Counted from the first letter of the stretch, positions 36,518-45,123 are shown. The stretch is DNA of 57,243 nucleotides from Faecalispora sporosphaeroides DSM 1294 (GCA_000383295.1 KB911079.1:1-57243), one strand, 5' to 3'. The notes: generated by a model from the sequence alone, not told the origin. Program-made: numbers and translations.

Positions 36518-36546
36518 TTGACATTCTCCACCGCCAACGCTACAAT
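36518..36546 (+). promoter_or_regulatory. Promoter of the yjdF riboswitch transcript
   Basis: TTGACA (36518-36523), 17 bases, TACAAT (36541-36546). Transcription would start at about 36552, the first bases of the riboswitch stem. Confidence 0.88.
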
Positions 36547-36550
36547 AAAA

Positions 36551-36640
36551 CTGCAAAGATAAAAACACAGTCCCGGTTGGTAGTCCGGGCGCGGCGAGAG
36601 CCGTCAGTAACCTGCCTCCTTGGTTGTCCGTTCTTTGCAG
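36551..36640 (+). ncRNA. yjdF riboswitch
   Basis: The 90-base element is closed by CTGCAAAGA (36551-36559) and TCTTTGCAG (36632-36640). Inside it holds TCCCGGTTGGTAGTCCGGG and GGCGAGAGCCGTCAGTAACC, which agree with my memory of the yjdF motif, a class that senses azaaromatic compounds. The gene directly downstream is yjdF (DUF2992), the usual partner. The AGGAGG of yjdF lies about 15 bases after the element, so control of translation by sequestering the ribosome site is likely. Identification rests on recall of the motif and on the linked gene. Confidence 0.82.
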
Positions 36641-36664
36641 GGCACAATAAAAGGAGGATGTACG

Positions 36665-37083
36665 ATGGAACGGATTTTTTCCAGGCTGACCGTGTATTTT
36701 GAGAACCCCTTCTGGGTGGGAGTTTACGAACGGGAATGCGGAGACGCGTACGAGGTGTGCAAAATCACGTTCGGGACAGAGCCAAAGGACTATGAGGTAT
36801 ATGACTTTCTGCTCAAAAGCTATCCCCGGCTTTTGTTCGGCCTGCGCCGACCGCGGAGGCGGTTTCTGAAAAAATCAGGAACCCGAAACGGATGCAGAGA
36901 GAAATCAGCCGGCAGCTTCGCCCGGCCGGGGTGGGAACAAAGGCGCAGCAGGCATTGCAGCAGGCCAGGGAAGAAATGAAAACGAAACGCAGAGCCGTCT
37001 CTGCCGAACAGCGGGAAGCTGAAAAAAATCAACGGTATGAGCAGCGAAAGAAAAATCGCAAAGAAAAGCACAGGGACCACTGA
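36665..37083 (+). pseudogene. yjdF: YjdF family protein (DUF2992), frameshifted
   Basis: The first frame gives the YjdF N-terminus (MERIFSRLTVYFENPFWVGV, then YEVCKITFGTEPKDYEVYDFLL) up to about 36842. The rest of the family sequence (PAPTAEAVSEKIRNPKRMQR, GVGTKAQQALQQAREE, QREAEKNQRYEQRKKNRKEK) continues in the -1 frame to a stop at 37083. Adding one base near 36840 (TTCGGC/CTG) restores a full-length protein of about 139 aa. Without it the product would be a 104-aa chimera. YjdF is thought to protect against azaaromatic toxins. AGGAGG is seven bases from ATG. Confidence 0.8.
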
Positions 37084-37099
37084 GCTCCTGTGCTTTCTG
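37065..37099. terminator. Terminator after yjdF
   Basis: AAAGCACAGG and CCTGTGCTTT form a perfect 10-bp stem with a 12-base loop that overlaps the yjdF stop. The T run is short (TTT), so it may be weak; it also faces the convergent DUF3870 gene. Confidence 0.65.
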
Positions 37100-37119
37100 T
37101 ATGGCGGCATCTTTGCGGT

Positions 37120-37845
37120 TTATGGATTCTGCGCGTTCTTTTTCTTTTCGTTTTCCAGCTTCCAGTTGAGCACTTTATTGTTTGCGTCCCGCAGAATCGT
37201 AATCACCGCGCGGTTGGAATCCTCCCAGTACTGATCCTGAATCCGCCGTATCATCTCGTCCAGCTCCGTATAAAAGCTCAGGCCCAGAATCAGGTGCGAT
37301 AAAAATTCGGAGGTTTTGGGGCAGATGGTGTTGAACTGCATGTCCAGAATCTCACCAGTGGTTGTTTTGATCAGGAACGAGCCGATCAGCAGCTGGTTGC
37401 CGATGACAATGGGGTTTTTATTGACCGCTTTGGAAAAGCCCACCACGCAGATCGTATCTTCTTTGTGTCGCACAACCGTTCCTCCCTTTTTATGGGTTTC
37501 TTTGATAAGATTCTCACGGCCCATTTGCCGCAGCCGATCGGTCACCTTTGCCAGCGCATCCTTCATGCACACGATCAGCGCGCGGCGGGAAAGGCCCCAG
37601 TAGCGGCTTTGAATATTTTCCATAATCTGAGGGATGTCCGAATATAAACAGTAGCCCACCAGCAGGCTTTTTATAAAGTTGCGGGTGGTACTGCAAATCA
37701 TGTTTACCTCTGCGTCCACAATCTCACCGGTCTCCGGCTCAAAGATCAAAATGACCAGAAGCCGGTCGTAATTAACGGCAATCGGATTGTCCGGCGTAGG
37801 TCTTGCCACACCGGTTACATACACCAGACCGCTGTTTTTTTTCAT
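37120..37845 (-). CDS. Protein with two tandem DUF3870 domains
   Basis: Product of 241 aa made of two similar halves of about 95 residues. Each has V-x-G-x-A/S, N-P-I, F-x-x-x-T-G-E-I-x-D, a T-I/M-C-x-x-T-x-x-F...L core and a YW...RA-V/L-I pattern near its end (half 1 about residues 7-105, half 2 about 125-225). DUF3870 is a domain of unknown function that usually stands alone. The start is ATG 37845 (MKKNSGLVYVTG) rather than an upstream ATG. The gene is divergent from a D-aminoacylase-type amidohydrolase, which hints at a regulatory or accessory role for that pathway. Confidence 0.72.
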   Translation of the reverse strand: MKKNSGLVYVTGVARPTPDNPIAVNYDRLLVILIFEPETGEIVDAEVNMICSTTRNFIKSLLVGYCLYSDIPQIMENIQSRYWGLSRRALIVCMKDALAKVTDRLRQMGRENLIKETHKKGGTVVRHKEDTICVVGFSKAVNKNPIVIGNQLLIGSFLIKTTTGEILDMQFNTICPKTSEFLSHLILGLSFYTELDEMIRRIQDQYWEDSNRAVITILRDANNKVLNWKLENEKKKNAQNP

Positions 37846-37905
37846 CCTGTTCCCTGCCTTTCCATTGACCGCCCGCAAAGCGCTTTACAGGCTCAAACTG
37901 CTTTT

Positions 37906-37934
37906 AGGGTAGCATAGGAAAGGCGCAAAGTCAA
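37906..37934 (-). promoter_or_regulatory. Candidate promoter of the DUF3870 gene
   Basis: On the minus strand TTGACT (37929-37934), 17 bases, TACCCT (37906-37911), about 60 bases before the start codon. The -10 is poor, so confidence is low. Confidence 0.4.
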
Positions 37935-38125
37935 TCGCCGTACAGAGCATTTTGAAAGGCACTGTCACCATATGAAATGAAAGTTATAGAAATGTAAAAT
38001 TCATTCATAAATTGGTCATAAAGTTAGTTGCGGTTAATAATATTGATTTTTTTAGAGAATATGTGTTATATTTTGAAGATTTATTATAATTTATTGATAC
38101 TTCATACGAAATAGCGGATTAAGTA

Positions 38126-38154
38126 TTGACGGCGCGATTCAACTGTGGTATTAA
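38126..38154 (+). promoter_or_regulatory. Candidate promoter of the amidohydrolase operon
   Basis: TTGACG (38126-38131), 17 bases, TATTAA (38149-38154). It lies 460 bases upstream of the start codon, which implies a long leader. The region 37935-38125 is very A/T-rich with no gene. Confidence 0.6.
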
Positions 38155-38160
38155 TATATG

Positions 38161-38611
38161 CAAGACTTCTATTAAAAAATTTTTTCCAAGCTTCTGCCGC
38201 CCGTTCGGAAAAGGGCATCCGAAACAACCTTTTCGGATTGAGCTTTACCGAATGGACGGCAAACCACACACAATGAAATCATGACTGACAAAGGCAAATG
38301 ATTTGATTTACAGAGACCGGGTCTCCCCCGGTTTCAAAGTAAAAAGGATCCTAATGCGTTGCAATTTATTTTGTGACTGTTAGGGTCCTTTTGCGTTCCT
38401 ATAGGGCGATTCTCTCGCACTGCCGTGCCAACGGAATGAACCTGACGGAAAAGATGAAATCTGTGCTTTCAATGCCTAAGACAAAAACAGTCAACTGACC
38501 GGGCAAGGAATAGACTTTCACATGTTTTAATATGCTTGCCCGTAAGGGACGGTACGACGGGCGCGCGGTGCGAAAGCCCGGCGCCAAATATTAACGGGAG
38601 GTGTTTTGGTT
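38161..38611 (+). other. Long structured 5' leader of the amidohydrolase gene
   Basis: No reading frame is supported in these 450 bases. They contain a rod-like hairpin (38196-38260: 13-position outer stem with one mismatch, inner stem ATCCGAAA / TTTCGGAT), GACCGGG / CCCGGTTTC (about 38313-38334), AAAAGGATCCTAA / TTAGGGTCCTTTT (38342-38394), CGGGCAAG / CTTGCCCG (38500-38542), and two mutually exclusive pairings just before the ribosome site, CGGGC / GCCCG (38558-38580) and GGCGC / GCGCC (38560-38585). This looks like an RNA regulator of unknown class. Confidence 0.55.
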
Positions 38612-40204
38612 TTGTATGATCTGGTGATCAAGAACGGAATACTGGCAGACGGTACGCGCGCCAAACGAAAGCGGGCGGATCTCTGCATTGAGGGCGGAAT
38701 AATCGCCGCTGTCTGTGAGCGGTTTGAGGGGGAAGCAGGGCAGGTGCTGGATGCGCACGGGCAAATCGTCGCGCCCGGGTTTATCGATATTCACACGCAC
38801 TCCGACGCAAGCCCTCTGATTCAGGATTTTGAGCCGCAGGCAAAGCTGTTTCAGGGAGTTACGCTCGAAATTACCGGCAATTGCGGGGTTTCCACCATTC
38901 CGAGCAACGACCGGTACCGCAAAGAAATCAACCGCTATTATCAGGGGACGCTGGCGATTCCGATGGGGGCTCTTGAGCTGCGCGAGGACTCTGTTTCAGA
39001 TGTGGCCAAACGGGCCAAACTGGCGCCGCCGTCGACCCATTACGGCATGCTGGTTGGCCACGGCACGCTGCGCGGCAGTGTGATGGGCTTTGGTCTGCGC
39101 GACCCCGAGCCGGCGGAGCTGGAGCAGATGGAGCAGGTGCTCGACCGCGAGATGAAACGGGGCGCGTTTGGCATGTCGCTGGGGCTGATTTACCCGCCGA
39201 GCAGCTTCGGCAAGGTAGACGAAATAGCGGCGCTGGCCAAGGTGGTAAAGCGGCATAACGGCATTGTTTCGGTACATATGCGCAGCGAGGGCCCGCGGAT
39301 CTTCGAGGCCGTGGACGAGATGCTCGAGGTGACCCGCCGCTCCGGTGTACACCTGCAAATTTCGCATTTAAAGCTGATGGGCAGGCCGCAGTGGGGGCGT
39401 GCGGAAGAGCTGCTGCAAAAACTGGAGGACGCTCGCGCCGAGGGACTCACCATCACCTGCGACCAGTACCCGTATACGGCTACCTCCACCAGTCTGACGG
39501 CGCTTTGCCCAAAATGGGCGTTCGACGGCGGATTGCAAAAGCTGGTGGAACGGCTCGAGGAGCCGACGCCTCGGCTCCTTTCCGAAATCCGCGCCGAAAT
39601 GGAGAACCGGGGCGGAGCCGAGGCGGTGATGATCGTCTCCACCATGGACCATATGCCCGAGGCCAACGGCAGAAATCTGGCGGAGCTGTCAGAGCTTTTG
39701 GGCTGCCCGCCCGAAGAAGCGGCGGCCCGGTGCCTGGTAAAGAGCCAGGGCTCTGTGGCCTGCAACTATTTCTGCCTGAATCAGGAGGATATGCTGCGCC
39801 TCATGAAGGATATGCGCATTGCGGTGGGCAGTGACGGCGTCAACTACCCGTTTGACAGCGCTGTGATGGATGTAGAGGTGCACCCGCGCAGCTACGGTAC
39901 CTTCCCCCGTTTCCTCCAAACGGTGCGTGAGCACCGGCTGATGCCGCTGGAGGACGCGGTATATAAGATGACCGGACTGCCTGCGGAGATTCTCGGCCTT
40001 ACCGACCGCGGCGTAATCGCGCCGGGCAAAGCGGCGGATCTTACCGTATTTGACGAAAACGCCGTGGAGGATCGCTGCACCTATCTCGATTCCAACCAAA
40101 AGCCGGCGGGGATTACCCATGTGATTGTCGGAGGGGTTCCTGCCCTGAAAAATGGGGAACGCACCGCTTCCAAAACCGGAAAAATTCTTCTGCACACAAC
40201 ATAA
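38612..40204 (+). CDS. N-acyl-D-amino-acid deacylase family amidohydrolase
   Basis: Product of 530 aa of the amidohydrolase superfamily, D-aminoacylase/dihydroorotase-like type. Metal ligands are visible in FIDIHTHSD (HxH near residue 68), HISHLK (histidine in the LQISHLKLMG strand) and GSDG near the end of the barrel; EITGNCG carries the cysteine typical of D-aminoacylases. It should hydrolyse N-acyl-D-amino acids or related amides in the cytoplasm. The start is probably TTG 38612, with GGGAGG 10 bases upstream; TTG 38606 is too close. It is followed by a permease gene that may import the substrate. Confidence 0.88.
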   Translation: MYDLVIKNGILADGTRAKRKRADLCIEGGIIAAVCERFEGEAGQVLDAHGQIVAPGFIDIHTHSDASPLIQDFEPQAKLFQGVTLEITGNCGVSTIPSNDRYRKEINRYYQGTLAIPMGALELREDSVSDVAKRAKLAPPSTHYGMLVGHGTLRGSVMGFGLRDPEPAELEQMEQVLDREMKRGAFGMSLGLIYPPSSFGKVDEIAALAKVVKRHNGIVSVHMRSEGPRIFEAVDEMLEVTRRSGVHLQISHLKLMGRPQWGRAEELLQKLEDARAEGLTITCDQYPYTATSTSLTALCPKWAFDGGLQKLVERLEEPTPRLLSEIRAEMENRGGAEAVMIVSTMDHMPEANGRNLAELSELLGCPPEEAAARCLVKSQGSVACNYFCLNQEDMLRLMKDMRIAVGSDGVNYPFDSAVMDVEVHPRSYGTFPRFLQTVREHRLMPLEDAVYKMTGLPAEILGLTDRGVIAPGKAADLTVFDENAVEDRCTYLDSNQKPAGITHVIVGGVPALKNGERTASKTGKILLHTT

Positions 40205-40395
40205 ATATGGTATTGCGGCAAAGAAGCGTTCCGTTTGCTTCAGAATGCTTTTCATTGTTGAGAGTGGCCGTCCTGCTTTTTCTTATTTTTTCATTGCCAA
40301 TAGGGCGTTCTCTTGCAGGTGGGAACAGAACTGAGATTGGGTTTCTCACGCCGTCCATTGCCGGTATGGCATCAGAATAGAAGGAGGTATATTTT

Positions 40396-41727
40396 ATGGA
40401 AATGGGTAGCTGGGCACTGTTTTCCGCCCCATCCCTGCTGGCACTGCTTCCCCTGGTCGTTTACATCGTAATGGTGTTTATGGGGAAAGACAACACCTCT
40501 GGCATCATCGTGGGTATCGCCATCGCGGCGATCATGATGGGCCAGAACCTGAAAATGCTGGCCGCGGCCTTCGCGCAAAGCCTTGGCTCCACCACGGCGC
40601 TGATCGGTGTCATTATTATGACCGGCGCCGGGCTCGGTGTGCTGATGACGGAAACCAGAGTCACCCACACGCTGGTGTACTGGATCGTCAAGGGCATCGG
40701 CGTGAACACGCAGACAAAGGCAAAAATTGCCCTGATTGTCTGTTCCATTCTCATCTGCGGCCTGCTGGGAACGCTTGGCGGGGGGAATGCGGTCATCGCC
40801 CCCATCATGATCCCGGTTATGGCGTCGCTCGGCATCACCCCTACCGTGGTGGCGGCCCTGTTTAAGGTATCCGGTGAAATCGGCCTGATCTTGGGGCCGC
40901 TGACCGGCGTGACCCTCATCACGATGGAAGTGACAAAGCTATCTTACAGCCAGCTGATGCTCGGCGCTGCGCTGCCGTTTTCCCTCTTCTGGCTGGGCGG
41001 CATGTGGTTCGCGGTAAAGCGTACCCAAAAGCGCACCGAGGGCAAAGAGAAATATGAGCTCGGCGACGGCATCACGAATCTGGACGATATCGTGATCACC
41101 CCGAAGGAGCGCCTGACCACCATCGCGTTTTTGGCCTCCTTTGTGCTGCTGGTCGCGTATGGAATCATGACCAAGCAGGGCACCAACTACGCTTTGATCG
41201 TGATGATCCTGCTGGCGGTTGTCATCAGCCTGTTTGCGCGAATCAACATCGACCATGCCGTCAGCTCTTTGTGCAAGGGAATCGCTAGCCAGGCGCATAT
41301 GTTTGTTGTGTTCGTCACCATCGACGTTCTGCTGAATCTGATAACTCTTGGCGGCGGTTTCGAAGCGCTTTCCAATTTGCTGGGCAACGTTGCGGGCGAC
41401 AGCCCCACCGCGGTCATGCTGATCGCGTCGGTTGTCGGCGGCTTCGGCATTGAGGCGGCGGCCGTGGCTGAAATCAAGATCATTGCCGAGATGTTCGGCG
41501 CGGCGGCAGTTTCTGCGGGCCTGCCGATGAGCATGTTCGCAATTTCGATTCTGGCTGCGACGCGCCTGACCGGCTCCGTGTACCCCACCACCAATATGAT
41601 CGGCCAGCTCGGCATCGCGCACTCCAACAACACCAAAGAGATGCTTCAGGCCTCGTGGATCGCTTCGGGAACCGTTGTGGTGTTCATCCTGATCTGGGCA
41701 TTTATCGGGCCGATGATTCTAACATAA
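40396..41727 (+). CDS. Ion-transporter-superfamily permease (GntP/NhaC-like)
   Basis: Product of 443 aa with about 11-12 membrane helices. Two inverted halves each contain a glycine-rich re-entrant segment (LLGTLGGGNAVIAPIMIPVM and VVGGFGIEAAAVAEIK) as in the ion transporter superfamily that includes GntP gluconate symporters and NhaC antiporters. AGGAGG is eight bases before ATG. It is in an operon-like pair with the amidohydrolase, 190 bases downstream, so uptake of an acylated amino acid or release of a product is a reasonable inference; the substrate cannot be read from the sequence. Confidence 0.78.
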   Translation: MEMGSWALFSAPSLLALLPLVVYIVMVFMGKDNTSGIIVGIAIAAIMMGQNLKMLAAAFAQSLGSTTALIGVIIMTGAGLGVLMTETRVTHTLVYWIVKGIGVNTQTKAKIALIVCSILICGLLGTLGGGNAVIAPIMIPVMASLGITPTVVAALFKVSGEIGLILGPLTGVTLITMEVTKLSYSQLMLGAALPFSLFWLGGMWFAVKRTQKRTEGKEKYELGDGITNLDDIVITPKERLTTIAFLASFVLLVAYGIMTKQGTNYALIVMILLAVVISLFARINIDHAVSSLCKGIASQAHMFVVFVTIDVLLNLITLGGGFEALSNLLGNVAGDSPTAVMLIASVVGGFGIEAAAVAEIKIIAEMFGAAAVSAGLPMSMFAISILAATRLTGSVYPTTNMIGQLGIAHSNNTKEMLQASWIASGTVVVFILIWAFIGPMILT

Positions 41728-41779
41728 GCCGATTCCTTTTCATGGCTCAAAACAGCCATAACAGAAAATTCTCCTACAG

Positions 41780-41816
41780 AAAGGGCTGCGGGATCATTCC
41801 CGCGGCCCTTTCGTCT
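41780..41816 (+). terminator. Terminator of the permease gene
   Basis: AAAGGGC...GCCCTTT with an inner GCGGGA / TCCCGC stem and a TCAT loop, followed by TCGTCT. The T tract is modest. Confidence 0.75.
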
Positions 41817-41874
41817 GCCGCTGCGCAACGGGCATACCAGCCCTGCCCGCCGCTAAATTCCTTTTCTTTGGCAC

Positions 41875-41905
41875 TTGACTTAGAGTCCACTCTATATAGT
41901 ATACT
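41875..41905 (+). promoter_or_regulatory. MerR-type promoter of the aldo-keto reductase
   Basis: TTGACT (41875-41880) and TATACT (41900-41905) are separated by 19 bases, two longer than optimal, and the dyad TAGAGT-CC-ACTCTA fills the spacer (41881-41894). Long spacer plus central dyad is the hallmark of promoters activated by MerR-family proteins such as AdhR. No MerR gene is in the window. Confidence 0.8.
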
Positions 41906-42000
41906 GAGACTACAATTATAAAAACAGGCGGAAGACAGGCACGGAGTTCCCGCGCGCCTTCGGCTCCGGAATCAGAAAATTAAGAGGGGGTTGTGTTCGT

Positions 42001-43146
42001 ATGGCTACAAAAAAACTGGGCTTTGGATTCATGCGCTTGCCGCTGAAAGACCAAAACGATCCGGCCAGCATCGACCTGGACGCTGTGAAGCAGATGGTGG
42101 ACGCCTTTCTGGAGAGAGGCTTTACTTATTTTGATACGGCCTATATGTATCATGGCGGGCAGAGCGAAAGGGCAATTCGCGAAGCGCTGGTGAAGCGGCA
42201 CGACAGAGACAGCTTTACGCTTGCGACAAAGCTGCCTTCCATGTTCCTGAAAAACGAGGGCGACCAGGAGCGTATTTTTGAGGAGCAGATGGAAAAGTGC
42301 GGCGTGGAGTATTTTGATTACTATTTGCTGCACAATTTGAACACATCGTACTATGAGGCGGTCAAACGGTTCGACAGCTTCGCGTTTGTCCAAAAGAAAA
42401 AGGAGGAGGGGAAAATCCGCCATATGGGCTTTTCGTTCCATGATACGCCGGAGCTGCTGGATGAAATTTTAACCGCGCACCCCGAAACAGAGTTTGTTCA
42501 GCTGCAGATCAATTATATGGACTGGGAAAGCCAGAGCATTCAGTCGCGCCGCTGCTGGGAGGTAGCGCGAAAGCACGGCAAGCCGGTCGTCGTCATGGAG
42601 CCTGTGAAGGGCGGAATGCTCGCCGCGCTGCCGGAAAAAGCGGAGCAGCTTTTGAAGGAGCACCAGCCGGAGCGGTCGCTGCCGTCGTGGGCCATCCGCT
42701 TTGCCGCCGGTCTGGAGGGCGTGATGATGGTGCTCAGCGGAATGTCCGGCATGGAGCAGCTGCTCGACAACACGGGCTACATGCAGAATTTCGAGCCGCT
42801 GAGCGGGGATGAGCAGGCGCTTTTGCAGCAGGTGGTACAATCCATCAACGAAACGATTGCAATCCCCTGTACCGCCTGCGAATACTGCGTCAAGGGGTGC
42901 CCAAAGAACATCGCGATTCCCAAATACTTTTCCATGTATAATATGGATAACCGCGAGAAGCTCAGAACGGGAGACCCCAACCGGTGGACGATCAACGAGC
43001 TGTACTATGCCAACATGGCCAAAACCTTTGGCAAAGCGTCGGACTGCATCGGGTGCAGAAAGTGCGAGCAGAGCTGTCCACAGCATATCGAGATCACAAA
43101 GTGGCTGCGCAAGGTAGCCGATGTGTTTGAAACGCAGCCTGCTTAA
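42001..43146 (+). CDS. Aldo-keto reductase with a C-terminal 4Fe-4S ferredoxin domain
   Basis: Product of 381 aa. Residues 1-270 are an aldo-keto reductase TIM barrel (GFGFMRLPL, FDTAYMYHGGQSE with the catalytic tyrosine, LATKLP with the lysine, YLLHNL with the histidine). The C-terminus has CTACEYCVKGCP and CIGCRKCEQSCP, two 4Fe-4S binding motifs, a fusion common in anaerobes. It probably reduces an aldehyde or ketone with electrons passed through the clusters. It is controlled by a MerR-type promoter 96 bases upstream. Confidence 0.93.
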   Translation: MATKKLGFGFMRLPLKDQNDPASIDLDAVKQMVDAFLERGFTYFDTAYMYHGGQSERAIREALVKRHDRDSFTLATKLPSMFLKNEGDQERIFEEQMEKCGVEYFDYYLLHNLNTSYYEAVKRFDSFAFVQKKKEEGKIRHMGFSFHDTPELLDEILTAHPETEFVQLQINYMDWESQSIQSRRCWEVARKHGKPVVVMEPVKGGMLAALPEKAEQLLKEHQPERSLPSWAIRFAAGLEGVMMVLSGMSGMEQLLDNTGYMQNFEPLSGDEQALLQQVVQSINETIAIPCTACEYCVKGCPKNIAIPKYFSMYNMDNREKLRTGDPNRWTINELYYANMAKTFGKASDCIGCRKCEQSCPQHIEITKWLRKVADVFETQPA

Positions 43147-43222
43147 CTGCGTCACACAAGCTCCGGGGGCCGATTCCCAATCGTTTTTTCGGCGGCGGCA
43201 GTCAAATCCAACAGATAAAAGC

Positions 43223-43268
43223 AAAAAAGTTTTCCACGAATTGCCTGGGTTTCGTGGAAAACTTTTTT
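43223..43268. terminator. Bidirectional terminator between convergent genes
   Basis: A perfect 18-bp stem with arms AAAAAAGTTTTCCACGAA and TTCGTGGAAAACTTTTTT and a 10-base loop. It serves the aldo-keto reductase from the left and the Nudix gene from the right. Confidence 0.92.
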
Positions 43269-43368
43269 GTTTGGGAAAGCGCCTGCTGTCAAAGCATGGA
43301 ATCAGAAATCGTCTGTTTCCCCCGTCGGGGACAAGGGGAAAACGAATCCGGTCTTTTGGCCCTCCGCT

Positions 43369-43932
43369 TTAGAGGTTGGATTGGAGGGGCAGCCTTCCGG
43401 CGCGCAGCAGCGCGTCGATCTTTAAAATAATGGTCTGGGTTTTCGCGTCGGGCAGCTTGTTTTCCAGTACCAGCCGCACCGCCCGCTCCAGCGGAATGCG
43501 CCCCGCCTCCAGAAACTCACCCTCATCCGGGCAGCTCTGCCCCACGGTGTCCACACGGCAGAAATAAAGCCGAATAATTTCGTCGCAGTAGCCCGGCGAC
43601 GGGTATAAATCACCCAAAAACTGGTAATCCTTTCCAATAACTCCCGTTTCCTCCAGCAGCTCCCGTTTCCCGGCCTCCAGAGGATCTTCCCCGCGCTCCA
43701 GCTTCCCGGCGGGGAGCTCCGTGACCACCTCTCCGTAAGGGTAACGGAACTGCCGCACGAACAGCAGCTCGTTTTTCTCTGTCAGCGCGCCGACGCACAC
43801 GCCTCCCGGGTGCTCTACTACCTCGCGCAGCGCCGTGGCGCCGTTTTCGAGCAGAGCCTGATCAATCCGCAGATTGACGATTTTGCCCCGGTAACGATAT
43901 TCCTGCTGCAAGGTTTTTTCTGAAAGCTTCAT
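43369..43932 (-). CDS. nudF: Nudix hydrolase, ADP-ribose pyrophosphatase type
   Basis: Product of 187 aa. The Nudix box is G-KLERGEDPLEAGKRELLEETGV, with the metal-binding REL-x-EE core, and the downstream proline of the ADP-ribose pyrophosphatase subfamily lies in YPSPGYCDE. It hydrolyses ADP-ribose to AMP and ribose 5-phosphate in the cytoplasm. GAGGG is nine bases before ATG. It is monocistronic. The 350 bases between it and the divergent M14 peptidase gene show no gene or clear structure. Confidence 0.9.
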   Translation of the reverse strand: MKLSEKTLQQEYRYRGKIVNLRIDQALLENGATALREVVEHPGGVCVGALTEKNELLFVRQFRYPYGEVVTELPAGKLERGEDPLEAGKRELLEETGVIGKDYQFLGDLYPSPGYCDEIIRLYFCRVDTVGQSCPDEGEFLEAGRIPLERAVRLVLENKLPDAKTQTIILKIDALLRAGRLPLQSNL

Positions 43933-44280
43933 CGGTGAATCCCTCCATAGCCTGTTTGGCGCCCGTGTATTTTAGAAACGATGGCATGATACGGTCCATT
44001 CCCTTGAACACCGTCCGGTTTTCAGGCTGCGGCCTGCACAGCGAACCCTTCCGGTGCGAATCGACCAGCGGCGGCTCCCTGTGTGCGTTAAAACGGCTTC
44101 GTTTTAAAAGCAATTTCACACAGGTGCTTACCATTTTTCTCTCCCGCCGCGCCGCGAAAAGCGTTCTTCTTAATTATAGCGGATCTTTTGCGCAGAATCA
44201 AATCCGATCGGCCTGCCTGCGACAAAGTTTTTGACGGAGCGTCGCTTATACTGGGATTACCAGAAAAAGGGGGTTATGCG
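43933..44280. other. Spacer between divergent Nudix and M14 genes
   Basis: I see no gene and no long inverted repeat here. An AAGGGGG ribosome site at the right end belongs to the M14 gene; promoters for the two divergent genes should lie inside but I cannot place them with confidence. Confidence 0.5.
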
Positions 44281-45123
44281 ATGGAACAGCGGATTATGCC
44301 GCCGGATTATTGTATTCTAAAGCAGCAAATGCAGGAGCTGGGGAGATTTTCGTTCGCGAGAATCGGCTCGATTGGGTGCAGCGTGTGCAGCCGGCAGATT
44401 TTTTCATTTTCGGTCGGCGCCTCTGCGGAGCGGGTGCTGTTTGCGGGTGCGTTTCACGGGATGGAATGGATCACCACGCTGATTTTGCTGCGGTTCGCCC
44501 GCAGGCTGTGCGAGGCGCTGCGCGACCGCACAATGCTGGCCGGCGAGGACGTGACGGCGCTGCTGCAAAAGCGGGGGCTTTGCATGATCCCCTGCGTGAA
44601 TCCTGACGGAGTGGCGATTCAGCTGTGCAATCCCGAAAAGCGGTGGCAGGCCAACGCCCGCGGTGTAGATATCAACCACAATTTTGACGCCGGGTGGTGT
44701 GAGCTGCGCGAGCTGGAGATCGAATCCGGAATCACAGGCCCCGGCTCCACGCGCTACGGCGGCCCCTGCCCGGAGAGCGAGCCCGAAACCGCCGCGATGA
44801 CCCGCCTGTGCCGACGGCACTGTTTTTGCCAGGCACTGGCGTTCCACAGCCAGGGTGAAGTGATCTATTATGATTTTGGAGAACATACCCCGCCCTGCTC
44901 GCTGGAGATGGCGCAGAGGCTGGCAGATGCAGCGGGATACCAGGTGGCGAAGCCGGAGGGCCTGGCGGTGGGAGGCGGCTTTAAGGACTGGTTCATCGAG
45001 TGCCTGCGGCGCCCCGCGTTCACGGTGGAGGTTGGCATGGGCGAGAACCCGCTGCCGATTGAGCAATTTGAGCCGATCTATCGGCAGCTGGAGCCGATGC
45101 TGGTTTTGGCTTTGCACCTGTGA
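44281..45123 (+). CDS. M14-family zinc carboxypeptidase
   Basis: Product of 280 aa. Zinc ligands are HGME (HxxE, in FAGAFHGMEW) and a later histidine (LAFHSQGEVIYY), with the NPDGV and NHNFD substrate-binding motifs and the catalytic glutamate in FTVEVGMG. This is the gamma-D-glutamyl-L-diamino acid endopeptidase/DAP-recycling type. No signal peptide is present, so it probably trims cell-wall peptides inside the cell. ATG 44281 has AAGGGGG seven bases upstream; an upstream in-frame ATG lacks one. Confidence 0.9.
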   Translation: MEQRIMPPDYCILKQQMQELGRFSFARIGSIGCSVCSRQIFSFSVGASAERVLFAGAFHGMEWITTLILLRFARRLCEALRDRTMLAGEDVTALLQKRGLCMIPCVNPDGVAIQLCNPEKRWQANARGVDINHNFDAGWCELRELEIESGITGPGSTRYGGPCPESEPETAAMTRLCRRHCFCQALAFHSQGEVIYYDFGEHTPPCSLEMAQRLADAAGYQVAKPEGLAVGGGFKDWFIECLRRPAFTVEVGMGENPLPIEQFEPIYRQLEPMLVLALHL

